The notes under the pieces are model-generated. The model saw only the letters and a program-made list of their open reading frames with translations, was not told the DNA's origin and ran no database searches. The position numbers and the translations under genes were made by a program. A DNA stretch of 64,000 nucleotides from Runella sp. SP2. GTDB taxonomy: Bacteria; Bacteroidota; Bacteroidia; Cytophagales; Spirosomataceae. This document shows, one piece after another, positions 38,770-47,652 of the stretch. The stretch lies in assembly GCF_003711225.1 (NCBI RefSeq), contig NZ_CP031030.1:5879501-5943500 (forward strand). The letters are read 5' to 3'. How positions within the stretch are numbered: position 1 is the stretch's first letter; each line of letters starts with the position of its first letter.

Positions 38770-40227
38770 CTAACAGACAACACCTTCGGAAAGGCGGAGG
38801 GTTTGGGTAACGCAGCTTGGGATTTCGTAAGGATAATGAGAAACGTAAATGAGCGTTTGCTCTTGCGAATCACAGACGGCGTTTACAACCTCCTTAAAAT
38901 GCTCTACGGCGGCAAAATCTAGCCCTTGGCAGGGTTCGTCTAAAATTAGTAGCGGTGGATGTTTCACCAACGCTCTGGCCAATAAAACGAGGCGTTGTTG
39001 TCCTTTGGAAAGGTTTTTAAATAATTTATCAAGTAATGAACCCACGTTGAGCCATTCGGCAACGGCGTGGGTTTGTTGTATTTGGTCTTCCGTTAATTTT
39101 CGGAAATACACCCCCGTAGCGTCAAAAAAGCCCGAAGCAATGGTTTTAAAAACAGTGGTTTCTTGGGGGAAATACAAATGAAGTTCGGGAGAAACGTGTC
39201 CAATTTTGTTTTTGACGTCCCACATTGACGGCCCGCCTCGTTTGAGGTCGAACAAATCATAATCATTGGCAAAACGTTGAGGATTATCGGCGGTCAAGAT
39301 ACTCAACAGCGTCGATTTCCCTGACCCATTGGGGCCAACGAGTGCCCACTTCTCCCCTTTTTTGATTTGCCAATTGACGTTATTGAGTACTTTTTTACCA
39401 CTGTAAGTAATGGTGATGTTACGCAAGTTGACCGCCAATGAAAAATTGTACGTTGGAGAAATAGGAACCACTTCGCGGGGCTGAAACGTCGCTTTGTCGG
39501 TTTCTGAAAGCGATTCTTCTTCCGAAATAATTCTCCCTTCTTTCAATCGAACCACGTGGCTGACGCTTTGGGGAATTTCTACTGAGGAAGTAACCAACAC
39601 AATGGTAACGCCTGCTTCTTTGAGGTGCGCAAGGGCGTTTCTTAGTACTTCGCGCGAGTGGACGTCCAAACCCGAAAATGGGTTATCCAAAAGCAATAAT
39701 TGCGGTTTTTTGAGCAACGACCGCGCCAAAAGCATCCGCCGAGTTTCGCCGTTGGACAAAGTCACAAAATGACGGTCGAGCAGGTGGTCGATGGAAAGCA
39801 ACTGGCAAGTGGCAAGTAAATCAGCTTCGCTGATGGTGTTTGGCGGAAGTATTACCGAATGGTTGTCAACGGTTCCTACGGGTTTGAGCTGATTGGTCAG
39901 CACTTCACGGACGGTGGGTGCCACTTCTGCTTCGTGGCTATGAAAACGCTGCTGATAATACTGTGCAGCGGATTTGATGATGCGATTGAAAGAGTAATCA
40001 GACGGAACAAGCTCGGCCACTTTTGAGAGTAACACATCGCCGTAATCGTGGGTCAATTTTCCGCGCCAAATGGGCCATTTTCCTGCCAAAACCTCTAATA
40101 ATGTGGATTTTCCGCTTCCATTTTCTCCGATGATGGCCCATTGTTCACCCGTTTGAATGGTGAGCGAAAGGTCGGATAAAACAACGGTGTCGTAGCGACG
40201 AACAAAAGCGTTTTGGAGTGTAATCAT
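38770..40227 (-). CDS. Fused double ABC ATPase (ModF/PhrA-like)
   Basis: 485 residues with two nucleotide-binding domains and no membrane part. NBD1: Walker A GENGSGKST (about 36), signature LSNGETRRMLLARSLL, Walker B LLLLDNPFSGLD with Asn where the catalytic Glu is expected. NBD2: Walker A GPNGSGKST (about 297), signature LSKGQQRLVLLARALV, Walker B LLILDEPCQGLD, normal. The layout matches ModF/PhrA-type ATPases, linked to molybdate regulation in E. coli, but no mod genes lie nearby. The start is the ATG at 40227; the TTG at 40257 is unlikely. Convergent with the DUF4249 gene, 3 bases apart. Confidence 0.9.
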   Translation of the reverse strand: MITLQNAFVRRYDTVVLSDLSLTIQTGEQWAIIGENGSGKSTLLEVLAGKWPIWRGKLTHDYGDVLLSKVAELVPSDYSFNRIIKSAAQYYQQRFHSHEAEVAPTVREVLTNQLKPVGTVDNHSVILPPNTISEADLLATCQLLSIDHLLDRHFVTLSNGETRRMLLARSLLKKPQLLLLDNPFSGLDVHSREVLRNALAHLKEAGVTIVLVTSSVEIPQSVSHVVRLKEGRIISEEESLSETDKATFQPREVVPISPTYNFSLAVNLRNITITYSGKKVLNNVNWQIKKGEKWALVGPNGSGKSTLLSILTADNPQRFANDYDLFDLKRGGPSMWDVKNKIGHVSPELHLYFPQETTVFKTIASGFFDATGVYFRKLTEDQIQQTHAVAEWLNVGSLLDKLFKNLSKGQQRLVLLARALVKHPPLLILDEPCQGLDFAAVEHFKEVVNAVCDSQEQTLIYVSHYPYEIPSCVTQTLRLSEGVVC

Positions 40228-40228
40228 G

Positions 40229-40243
40229 AACTTTGTCAAAGTT
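40229..40243. repeat. 15-bp palindrome AACTTTG-T-CAAAGTT
   Basis: Perfect 7-bp arms around a central T, just upstream of the ABC ATPase start in the divergent gap with the acyl-CoA dehydrogenase. The same palindrome occurs at 53389-53403 upstream of nuoB. Could be a regulator site or a small repeat. Confidence 0.7.
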
Positions 40244-40277
40244 TGAGATTTGGACAAAGTTAGTAGTCTAAATACTT

Positions 40278-40285
40278 TATATTTG
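40278..40285 (+). promoter_or_regulatory. Possible -7 element of acyl-CoA dehydrogenase
   Basis: TATATTTG followed by C, 17 bases before the ATG at 40302, fits TAnnTTTG. A TTTG lies 25 bases upstream, too far for the usual 19. Confidence 0.35.
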
Positions 40286-40301
40286 CTTAAATCTATACTT
40301 T

Positions 40302-41516
40302 ATGGAATCACTTTTTGTTACCGAGCGCATTAAAGAGCTCCTTCCGAAAATCAAAGCCTTCATTGAGAGTGAGTTATACCCACTCGAAACCCCCGAATAC
40401 CTTGCCCATGACTTTTCGCACGTTGAGCCGATTCTTCAGCAAAAACGTCAGTTGGTCAAAAAAGCAGGTCTATGGGGACTGCACTTGCCCGAAGAAGACG
40501 GCGGGCTAAACCTCACGCTTTGCGAATTTGGGCAAATCAGCGAAGTGCTGGCCAGTTCGCCTTTTGGGCATTTTGTATTCAACACCCAAGCCCCCGACAT
40601 TGGGAATACCGAACTGATGCACAAATACGCTCCCACGCACTTGAAAGAGCAGTATTTAAAGCCATTGATGGACGGAGAAATCCGTAGTTGCTTTAGCATG
40701 ACGGAGCCCGAATTTGCAGGGTCAAATCCTACGCGCATGGGTACGATGGCAGTCAAAGATGGGGACGATTACGTGATTAATGGTCACAAATGGTTTACCA
40801 GCAGTGCCGACGGCGCGGCCTTTGCCGTGGTGATGGCCGTGACCAATCCCGATGCCGCTCCACACAAACGAGCCAGCCAAATCATAGTTCCGATGGATAC
40901 GCCTGGGGTAAAATTAGTACGTAATATCCCCATCATGGGCCACGCAGGCGATAGCTGGGCGAGCCACGCCGAGATGTTGTACGAAAACGTTCGGGTGCCT
41001 CAGTCAAACCTAATTGGCACTGAAGGGACAGGGTTTTTATTGGCGCAAGAACGCCTCGGTCCTGGTCGGATTCACCACTGTATGCGTTTTATCGGAATTG
41101 CCGAGCGAAGTTTTGATTTGATGTGCCGCTATGCCGCTAGTCGAGAAATGGAAGAGGGAGTTATGTTGGGTGAAAAGCAATTTATCCAAGGGTTTATTGC
41201 CGAAAGCAGGGCCGAAATCGATGCCGCACGTTTGCTCGTATTGCGCACGGCCAAACACATTGATGAGCGGGGTGCAGCGGCTGTAAGGGACGAAATTTCG
41301 ATGATTAAGTTTTTTACCGCCAACATGATGCTTCGGGTGATTGACCGCGCCATCCAGACCCACGGTGGGTTAGGCATGACCAGCGACGTTTTGCTGTCGT
41401 ACTGGTACGCCCACGAGCGAGCAGCACGTATCTATGACGGAGCTGATGAAGTCCACAAAACCGCACTGGCAAGAGGTATTTTGAAAGGCTATGGCCTCGA
41501 TACCCGTAAAAAATAA
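40302..41516 (+). CDS. Acyl-CoA dehydrogenase family protein
   Basis: 404 residues. The helical N-terminal domain, the beta middle domain with the FAD-binding CFSMTEPEFAGSNPTRMGTM and the C-terminal helical domain (THGGLGMTSDVLLSYWYAHE, then RIYDGADEVHKTALARGIL) are all present. It oxidises an acyl-CoA to the enoyl-CoA with FAD, passing electrons to ETF. The closest type is the large-chain / ACAD10-11-like group, where the expected catalytic Glu is replaced by the Asp in YDGADEVHK; substrate length is unclear. Ends 4 bases from the convergent NtrY-like kinase. Confidence 0.92.
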   Translation: MESLFVTERIKELLPKIKAFIESELYPLETPEYLAHDFSHVEPILQQKRQLVKKAGLWGLHLPEEDGGLNLTLCEFGQISEVLASSPFGHFVFNTQAPDIGNTELMHKYAPTHLKEQYLKPLMDGEIRSCFSMTEPEFAGSNPTRMGTMAVKDGDDYVINGHKWFTSSADGAAFAVVMAVTNPDAAPHKRASQIIVPMDTPGVKLVRNIPIMGHAGDSWASHAEMLYENVRVPQSNLIGTEGTGFLLAQERLGPGRIHHCMRFIGIAERSFDLMCRYAASREMEEGVMLGEKQFIQGFIAESRAEIDAARLLVLRTAKHIDERGAAAVRDEISMIKFFTANMMLRVIDRAIQTHGGLGMTSDVLLSYWYAHERAARIYDGADEVHKTALARGILKGYGLDTRKK

Positions 41517-41520
41517 ATCA

Positions 41521-44500
41521 TTATTTTACTTCCGATAGCAGTGGGCTGTGCGTAAGCGGTAGCGATAAGAAAAAGGAAGTGCCGACTCCGTCTTCCGTTT
41601 CAAACCAAATATTCCCCCCCGCGTGTTCTACGCCTCGTTTGGCAATGGCCAAACCGAGGCCAGAGCCGCCTTGTTTGGTGCTGAAGTTGGGTAAAAATAC
41701 CTTTGGACGAATGGGTTCGGGAATCCCGTTCCCGTTGTCCTGAACTTCAATATAAACGTTGCCTTCGTCGGTACGGAGTCGTAGCGAAATCTCAGGACGG
41801 CGGCCTTCGGGCACGGACTGAATGCCGTTGATAATGAGGTTGGTGATGATACGCCCAATGAGCTGTCGGTCGCCCATGACATTGACCCGCTGTACTCGAA
41901 TATCTCGTTGCAGGGTGATTTTTGGGTCGTCAGAATACAAATCGGCGGCTTTGTTGAGGACAGACGAAATTTCAAACAACTCGTTTTTAGGCAACGGCAT
42001 TTTGGCAAAATCCGAAAACGACGTGGCAATGTCACTGATATTGTCGATTTGGTCGATGAGTGATTCAAACGTCCGCCGAATTCGCTCGCTTTGGGGCATA
42101 TTGGGCGGTAAATCACGCAGCATCGTTCGCTGAAGTTGCTGAATCGTCAACTTCATCGGGGTCAGTGGATTCTTGATTTCGTGCGCTACTTGCTTGGCCA
42201 TTTCCCGCCAAGCCGATTGTTTTTCGTTTTTGGCCAACTCTTCTTTGCTTTCGCTGAGTTTTTTGAGCATATCGTTGTACGACTTCACCAACGTCCCGAT
42301 TTCATCGTCTGATTTCCAATCTACGGGCTCGTTGAGCTGGTGTAAATTGATGCGACGAAACTTCTGCGTCATAAGTCGGAGTGGTATTGTTAAAAGGTTA
42401 GATGCCCAGTAAGACAGCACCAAAAACACCAAAAACATAATGGCAAAAACGCTCAAAATCGTCGAAATAACTTCAATAATTTGGCGATCTAACTCAGGTT
42501 TTGAATCAAAATGCGGAATACTAAGTACACCTAACGGTTTACTATTGCTACTGGCTCGCACGGTCACGTAGGCCGTACGGTATTGTTTTTTTCCCAACGA
42601 TTCATCCAACAAAACTTCATTTTCGCGGTCTTGAATGAGGTGAATATAGGCGTCAGGGTTAATCCATTTTGAAAGTAGTTTGCTTTCGTAAATGAGCGGT
42701 TTGGTGGTCATAAACAACGTCCCATTGTTTGAGAAGAAATTGATGTCAACGTTGGCATCGCGGGCTATTTTTTCCAGTTCTTCTTTGAGGGCATCTTCGC
42801 TTCTCCCCCCCCTCAAGTGTTCTTCCAAATACTGTACAAAATTGGTAGCAATGTTTTTGGTACTAGAGAGGTAAGCGCTTTCTTGATTGTTGAAATAGTT
42901 GGTACTGATGACGCTCAAGGTAATGAGTACAATCAATATCAAAGGCAAAAAGAAAGCGACATTGAGTAAGATTTGGATTTTGGTCGTATAACTGATTTTC
43001 AGCCGTCGGAATCCATATTTGAGCGCATAAACGGCAATAATACAGATGACATACAGCACCAATACCAAGTACAAAAACGAAAAGTTGGAAGTCAGGCTTT
43101 TGAATGGATACGACTTTGACGATACCACCACATAACGTTTGTTTTTGTCTCGGCTTCCTACGTGTTTGTAATCGTACAAAAGGAGACCCGTATCAAAAAG
43201 TGTGGAATTATCTAGTACCGCTAGGGGCATTTTACGGTCGTAATTGTAGCTGCCCGAGCTGAACATAAGCTCCTTTTGGGCGTCATAAATAGCGTAACTA
43301 TATTGTCGTGTTTCGGGAGTTGGAACAAACTTTTTGTCCATCAACAACTCTGGATACACATTTTTGGGTTGGTCTTCGCGGGGGTTTAGATTGAGCACGA
43401 CCCACCCCAGCAAGAGCGAATCTTGCCGAATGTCAATCAGGCTGAGGTATTGTTTTTTGAAGTTATTGACAAGGTCATTGATAAAAAACAAGGAAGGATA
43501 GTTGGTCTGGTACTTCACTTGTCGATACGGGTGAGTGTAATCATCGAAGTTGAGGGCATCAAACGTATTATCAAGAGGCTGCCCATCGGCTTTGAACGAA
43601 AGTACCTCAATGTCGTATTTGTCAAAATATTTATCTAAGTGAATACTTTTTACTTTTCGCTGAATACGCTCGCGAGAGAGAATGGTATCACTGATAAATG
43701 TTTCTTGAATATCTACATCTTTGCTAATGGCATCTTTGGCACGGTCGAGCAAAAACTCGCCAAAAGGGTCGTTCTCGGCGATGATTTTTTGCCCAAATTC
43801 CTTCTTGTTTGTGATGTCTTTGCGGTCTTCTTCGGTATAAACGACGTAGGTTGTCACCAACGCCCAGAAGAATGCCCCCGTGAAATAATAAATGGTGGTG
43901 CGATACCGAAACGAATAGAGAATTCGGGGAAACCGTGAGAAATAAAGTACAATAAAATAAACGGCGTGAATCCACAAAACCCAGGTAAGCTGGCCGTCAA
44001 AAAGCCACAAAAGTAGTACAAAAACACCACAACTCAGCAAAAAAATGAGCGTTCCTTGAACGCGATTTTTTGGATTGAAGCGGATAAATAAACTAACAAA
44101 TAAATGCGTTCCAAGGAAGTAAATGCTTGAAATACAGATAAATATAATGATACAGACAATCTTGAGGAGCGAGAATGAAATGCTCAAGGTGATGTCGAGG
44201 GTAAACTGCGATTTTTCGTAAATATTCTGCAATTCAGAAAAACATCCGTAAAAGACCCAAAAGCTAAGAAGGACAAATAGTCCCGAAAGCAGTACTTTGG
44301 GAACGCCCGAAATACGAAGTAAACTTGAGTAAATTTTGGAACGGAAATAAAAATCTGCCAAGTACAACACCAACAGAAAAACGACGATGGAGTTCAGCAG
44401 CAAGTCGCCCAAGGATGGAGCAATAGGCGAAGAAGCGTAAAATTTAGGATTAAAAATATCGTTCTCGTAAAACACAAACGGAACTCCAAAATACAGCATT

Positions 44501-45264
44501 CCAAGCCGTAAAAGCATCAAATACAGGGCAAGCAAGACAAAAGCGCGCTCATAATGACGCTCGCGGCTCCATCGGAGTATCCAACGGATGACGTGAACCC
44601 CCAAAAAGAAGATACACAATGCGCCCCAAATAATGCTGTTGACGGGAGTCGTCTGGTTATAGGTCTCAAATTTTGGGGGGGTAATTGAGAACAAGAAATG
44701 AGTGTTTTTGTCGAGGACATTGCTGTAAATAGGCCCCAAGCGCGTTGAAATCTGCTGAGGGTCAATCGAAAATAGCTCGGTATTGTAGCCCGACTGAAAG
44801 TAGTTATTTTTGTTTTTATAGTGGCTGTATAAATTAATCACCGAAACGACATCAAGGCGGGTGTCATTCTGAACTAACTGCCGCCGACTTACCAGAAACT
44901 TCCCTTGTTCAAAGGTAACTAGCTGGGTTTGGGCAATTTTACGAATTGATTCATATTCGGGAATAAAACGATAGTCGGACCAAAAAACCAGTTGCCCATT
45001 TTGGAATATGTAATAGGGATATTTGGTTGGATGACGAAAGGCAGAGAACTGACGAGAACTGTTTTGGGAGGCAATCGTCATGATTTCTCCTAATTCTTTG
45101 TGGGAGAGATCCAGTTCTTGTTTTACGCGTTCTTTGACAGCCGAAAAATATTTTTCCTCTGATGCTCCTAATGCGCCTCTCTCAAATACAAAAAACGATA
45201 GCAATGCCAACAGAAAAGAAGCAAAGGCCAGAAAAGCAAAAATATGTCGTTTAACTTGCTGCAC
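41521..45264 (-). CDS. NtrY-like giant membrane sensor histidine kinase
   Basis: 1247 residues, starting at a GTG (45264). A first membrane anchor (8-28) is followed by a periplasmic part (30-215), then about nine hydrophobic segments between 220 and 480, a second extracytoplasmic region (490-745), a further segment (748-770), one more sensor loop (830-955) between membrane anchors, a HAMP domain (about 985-1040) and the kinase core. The H box is VAHEIKNPLTPMKLTIQQLQ, the ATPase has N box LIINGIQSVP and G boxes DNGNGIP, GGSGLGLAIAKR. H box and layout recall NtrY. No response regulator is next to it. Confidence 0.93.
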   Translation of the reverse strand: MQQVKRHIFAFLAFASFLLALLSFFVFERGALGASEEKYFSAVKERVKQELDLSHKELGEIMTIASQNSSRQFSAFRHPTKYPYYIFQNGQLVFWSDYRFIPEYESIRKIAQTQLVTFEQGKFLVSRRQLVQNDTRLDVVSVINLYSHYKNKNNYFQSGYNTELFSIDPQQISTRLGPIYSNVLDKNTHFLFSITPPKFETYNQTTPVNSIIWGALCIFFLGVHVIRWILRWSRERHYERAFVLLALYLMLLRLGMLYFGVPFVFYENDIFNPKFYASSPIAPSLGDLLLNSIVVFLLVLYLADFYFRSKIYSSLLRISGVPKVLLSGLFVLLSFWVFYGCFSELQNIYEKSQFTLDITLSISFSLLKIVCIIIFICISSIYFLGTHLFVSLFIRFNPKNRVQGTLIFLLSCGVFVLLLWLFDGQLTWVLWIHAVYFIVLYFSRFPRILYSFRYRTTIYYFTGAFFWALVTTYVVYTEEDRKDITNKKEFGQKIIAENDPFGEFLLDRAKDAISKDVDIQETFISDTILSRERIQRKVKSIHLDKYFDKYDIEVLSFKADGQPLDNTFDALNFDDYTHPYRQVKYQTNYPSLFFINDLVNNFKKQYLSLIDIRQDSLLLGWVVLNLNPREDQPKNVYPELLMDKKFVPTPETRQYSYAIYDAQKELMFSSGSYNYDRKMPLAVLDNSTLFDTGLLLYDYKHVGSRDKNKRYVVVSSKSYPFKSLTSNFSFLYLVLVLYVICIIAVYALKYGFRRLKISYTTKIQILLNVAFFLPLILIVLITLSVISTNYFNNQESAYLSSTKNIATNFVQYLEEHLRGGRSEDALKEELEKIARDANVDINFFSNNGTLFMTTKPLIYESKLLSKWINPDAYIHLIQDRENEVLLDESLGKKQYRTAYVTVRASSNSKPLGVLSIPHFDSKPELDRQIIEVISTILSVFAIMFLVFLVLSYWASNLLTIPLRLMTQKFRRINLHQLNEPVDWKSDDEIGTLVKSYNDMLKKLSESKEELAKNEKQSAWREMAKQVAHEIKNPLTPMKLTIQQLQRTMLRDLPPNMPQSERIRRTFESLIDQIDNISDIATSFSDFAKMPLPKNELFEISSVLNKAADLYSDDPKITLQRDIRVQRVNVMGDRQLIGRIITNLIINGIQSVPEGRRPEISLRLRTDEGNVYIEVQDNGNGIPEPIRPKVFLPNFSTKQGGSGLGLAIAKRGVEHAGGNIWFETEDGVGTSFFLSLPLTHSPLLSEVK

Positions 45265-45367
45265 GAACGTTAAAGATAGGGTTTGAGTTTATCCACAACC
45301 CTCCCTAAAATCGTGCCAAAAGTTACTTTTATCAAGAAGTATTAATAACTATCTCGCTGTCAGCTAA

Positions 45368-45658
45368 TTATTTTACGACCGTAAAGCCTGCCCCATTGTC
45401 AGTTTCTTCAAAATCGACTTCCGTGCCTATGACATACATTAAGTGGCGTTTGTCGATGATTACTTTGATGGCGTCAATGTCATATACTTGGTCGTGTTCG
45501 GTAGGTGTATCAAAGCCTAACAAAAATTGCCCAACGCATCCACCACCTTTCATTCCAACGCGCAGACCGTAGCTGTCAGGTATTTTATTGGCCGTAAGGG
45601 TGTCAATAATTTCGCGTTTTGCCGTCTCTGAAATCCGAATAGGTTGAGCGTTTGCCAT
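45368..45658 (-). CDS. IscA/HesB-family protein lacking the C-terminal Cys pair
   Basis: 96 residues from the ATG at 45658. The A-type carrier fold is clear: ISETAKREIIDTL, VGMKGGGCVGQFLLGFD, YVIGTEVDFEETDNGAGFTV. The protein stops at VVK, where typical IscA/SufA/ErpA proteins continue with NPNA...CGCG and supply two more cluster-binding Cys. Only the first Cys (about residue 38) remains. It may have a role other than Fe-S transfer, or bind the cluster differently. The longer start at 45691 adds 11 residues not typical of the family. Confidence 0.85.
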   Translation of the reverse strand: MANAQPIRISETAKREIIDTLTANKIPDSYGLRVGMKGGGCVGQFLLGFDTPTEHDQVYDIDAIKVIIDKRHLMYVIGTEVDFEETDNGAGFTVVK

Positions 45659-45757
45659 GTTGTTTTGTACGTTTGTCGCTACCCGACGCACTATTTTGGT
45701 GATACTTTGCGTTCTTTGCGGGAATAAACCTTGTGTAGGTAATCAAACAACAAATCA

Positions 45758-46282
45758 ATGGAAATCGTCACCGACTTATTGAAAATTATTCTTCCATCGG
45801 CATTGGTGCTGTATGCCATGTACCTAACTGTAACGGCATTTTTGAAAAAACAATTGACCGAAAAAGAGGTAGAGTTACAACGTAAAAACGTAGAGATTGC
45901 GTTGCCGATTCGTTTGCAAGCATACGAACGAATGTGCTTGTTTTTGGAGCGAATCACGCCCAACAACCTACTCATTCGTACCAACGGAGTAGCTACGCAA
46001 GCCATTGAATTTCAGCAAATTCTTCTGCATGAGGTTCGAGAAGAATTTAACCATAACCTATCGCAACAAGTGTATATGAGCCACGATGCGTGGGAGCACG
46101 TTCGTTCGGCACAACAAGAAGTAATTACGCTTATTAATCAAGCCTCCGCAGAAGTAAAACCTGACGCCGCGCCGATTGATTTATCGAAAAAGATTTTTGA
46201 AAAAATCGTTCAAGAAAACCGAAACCCAACGGCATTAGCGCTCAAGTTTATCAAGAATGAAATTCAGCGGGAGTTTATGTAA
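45758..46282 (+). CDS. Conserved membrane-anchored protein, unknown function
   Basis: 174 residues. One membrane segment near the N-terminus (10-29, IILPSALVLYAMYLTVTAFL) followed by a helical, charged soluble part (LTEKEVELQRKNVEIALPIR, LQAYERMCLFLERITPNNLL, ending FIKNEIQREFM). The long helices resemble a coiled-coil anchor. I have seen such sequences widely in Bacteroidota but cannot give a function. Divergent from the IscA-like gene, whose ATG lies 99 bases away. Confidence 0.75.
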   Translation: MEIVTDLLKIILPSALVLYAMYLTVTAFLKKQLTEKEVELQRKNVEIALPIRLQAYERMCLFLERITPNNLLIRTNGVATQAIEFQQILLHEVREEFNHNLSQQVYMSHDAWEHVRSAQQEVITLINQASAEVKPDAAPIDLSKKIFEKIVQENRNPTALALKFIKNEIQREFM

Positions 46283-46295
46283 AACGGGGTAACAT

Positions 46296-46360
46296 AACCT
46301 CTCGAAAGTTCAACCTCTCGAAAGTTTTAAACTTTCGAGAGGTTAGCTAGCTAGCTAGCG
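46296..46360. repeat. Small palindromic repeat with extra arm, plus TAGC repeat
   Basis: Arms AACCTCTCGAAAGTTT (46312-46327) and its complement (46329-46344) form a 16-bp palindrome; an extra left arm lies at 46296-46310. Directly after comes (TAGC)4 at 46344-46359, which contains the stop codon of the minus-strand T9SS gene. It fills the gap between convergent genes and may end transcription on both strands. Confidence 0.85.
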
Positions 46361-47563
46361 AGTAACCCATAACTTTTGAGAGACGCGGCCTCGGTCAGGC
46401 GTTTGGTACGTCATAAAATAAAGCCCATTTTCCAGGATTTTATGAGGCCGAATCGTAAGGCTATTGTTAGAAGTTGCCTGAATATCAAACGGAATTTCTT
46501 GTCCCAACATCGTTATCAGTCGCAAACGGTCAAGCTCAAGATTATCAAACTGTAGGCGGACACTGCTCCCATCCGATGGGTTTGGATAAATAACAAACTG
46601 CGTTGCCTCGGCCTGAGGACTAACAGCTATAATTTTTGAATAATCCGACGTGCCGTCTTTGTCCACTTGCTTGAGTCGGTAATAATTGACGCCAGGGAGT
46701 GGTGCTTCATCCAAAAAGCTGTAATTAATAACTTGACGAGAGTCGCCTGCGGAGGTGAGTTTCCCAATCGTAGCAAATTCTTTTAAATCGGTACTTCGCT
46801 CCACGTTGAAATGGCTACTGTTGATTTCGAGCGCTGTTGCCCAAGAAAGTCGTACCCGTTCAGCTTCCGCTTTTCCTCGAAAATACATCAATTGTACAGG
46901 GACAATATTTGACCACGAAAGACTTGACAAGAAGATACTTTGGGTACTAAGTGCACCGTTTCTTGCGTCACTTCCACTGCCATAGGTGAGTGTAAAACGT
47001 TTTACGCCGCTATTACGAAAAGTGACGGTTGCACGGGTTGTATCTAAGGGGTCGGTATTGAAACCAGATAATACTTTAATGTGTGATGCTGTCCCGTTAG
47101 ACAAAAAGGCAGTATTGGGGTTATAAGTAATTGTGGGTAAAATCCCCGCATTTTTGTCATCGTAAGCTTCAATAGCCACGCGATCTTGGTAATTACTAAA
47201 GCTCAACTCACGGTCAATTCCCAATAAAGCAAACGATAAGTTTGTGACGGGGTCGCTAAAAGTGAAAGAAATCGTGACGACCTGCGTACGGCTTCCGAGG
47301 TTCATACTCAACCACAGCCCCCGCGAGTCACTACGTGGAGTATTATTGTTAAAACGGTTGATAGCTCCTTGAATGTTGGCTGTTACGGTCACGGCAGGTG
47401 TACCTAAGTTGGTAAAAGTATGTGACAATGACCCGTCGGGAAGCCATTTGGTGGTTTCTGATTCCGACGTTAGGTCAACAAAGCCCTGCCCGAACGAAAG
47501 TTGAGTGCAAAGTACCGCCAACAAAATCAATAAACCCCTCATAAATCGTAAACAGTTACACAT
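46355..47563 (-). CDS. Secreted protein with T9SS type A sorting domain
   Basis: 402 residues (395 if the ATG at 47542 is used, which gives the cleaner signal peptide MRGLLILLAVLCTQLSFGQ). Residues 30-220 are a beta-rich region of unknown kind with a weak repeat of VTISFTF-type strands. A fibronectin-like segment follows (VRLSWATALEINSSHFNVER), and the last 80 residues are the T9SS sorting domain (FVIYPNPSDGSSVRLQFDNL ... MTYQTPDRGRVSQKLWVTR). It is exported by the Sec system and then by T9SS to the surface or medium. Function unknown; it probably has a cell-surface or adhesive role. Confidence 0.88.
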   Translation of the reverse strand: MCNCLRFMRGLLILLAVLCTQLSFGQGFVDLTSESETTKWLPDGSLSHTFTNLGTPAVTVTANIQGAINRFNNNTPRSDSRGLWLSMNLGSRTQVVTISFTFSDPVTNLSFALLGIDRELSFSNYQDRVAIEAYDDKNAGILPTITYNPNTAFLSNGTASHIKVLSGFNTDPLDTTRATVTFRNSGVKRFTLTYGSGSDARNGALSTQSIFLSSLSWSNIVPVQLMYFRGKAEAERVRLSWATALEINSSHFNVERSTDLKEFATIGKLTSAGDSRQVINYSFLDEAPLPGVNYYRLKQVDKDGTSDYSKIIAVSPQAEATQFVIYPNPSDGSSVRLQFDNLELDRLRLITMLGQEIPFDIQATSNNSLTIRPHKILENGLYFMTYQTPDRGRVSQKLWVTR

Positions 47564-47652
47564 TCTCGTTGTTATTTTGATTCTACAAAATATATACGTA
47601 AGAAATGAAACAAAGATAGTTAAACTTTGTAAAAAAGTTACATTAAGCTTTC

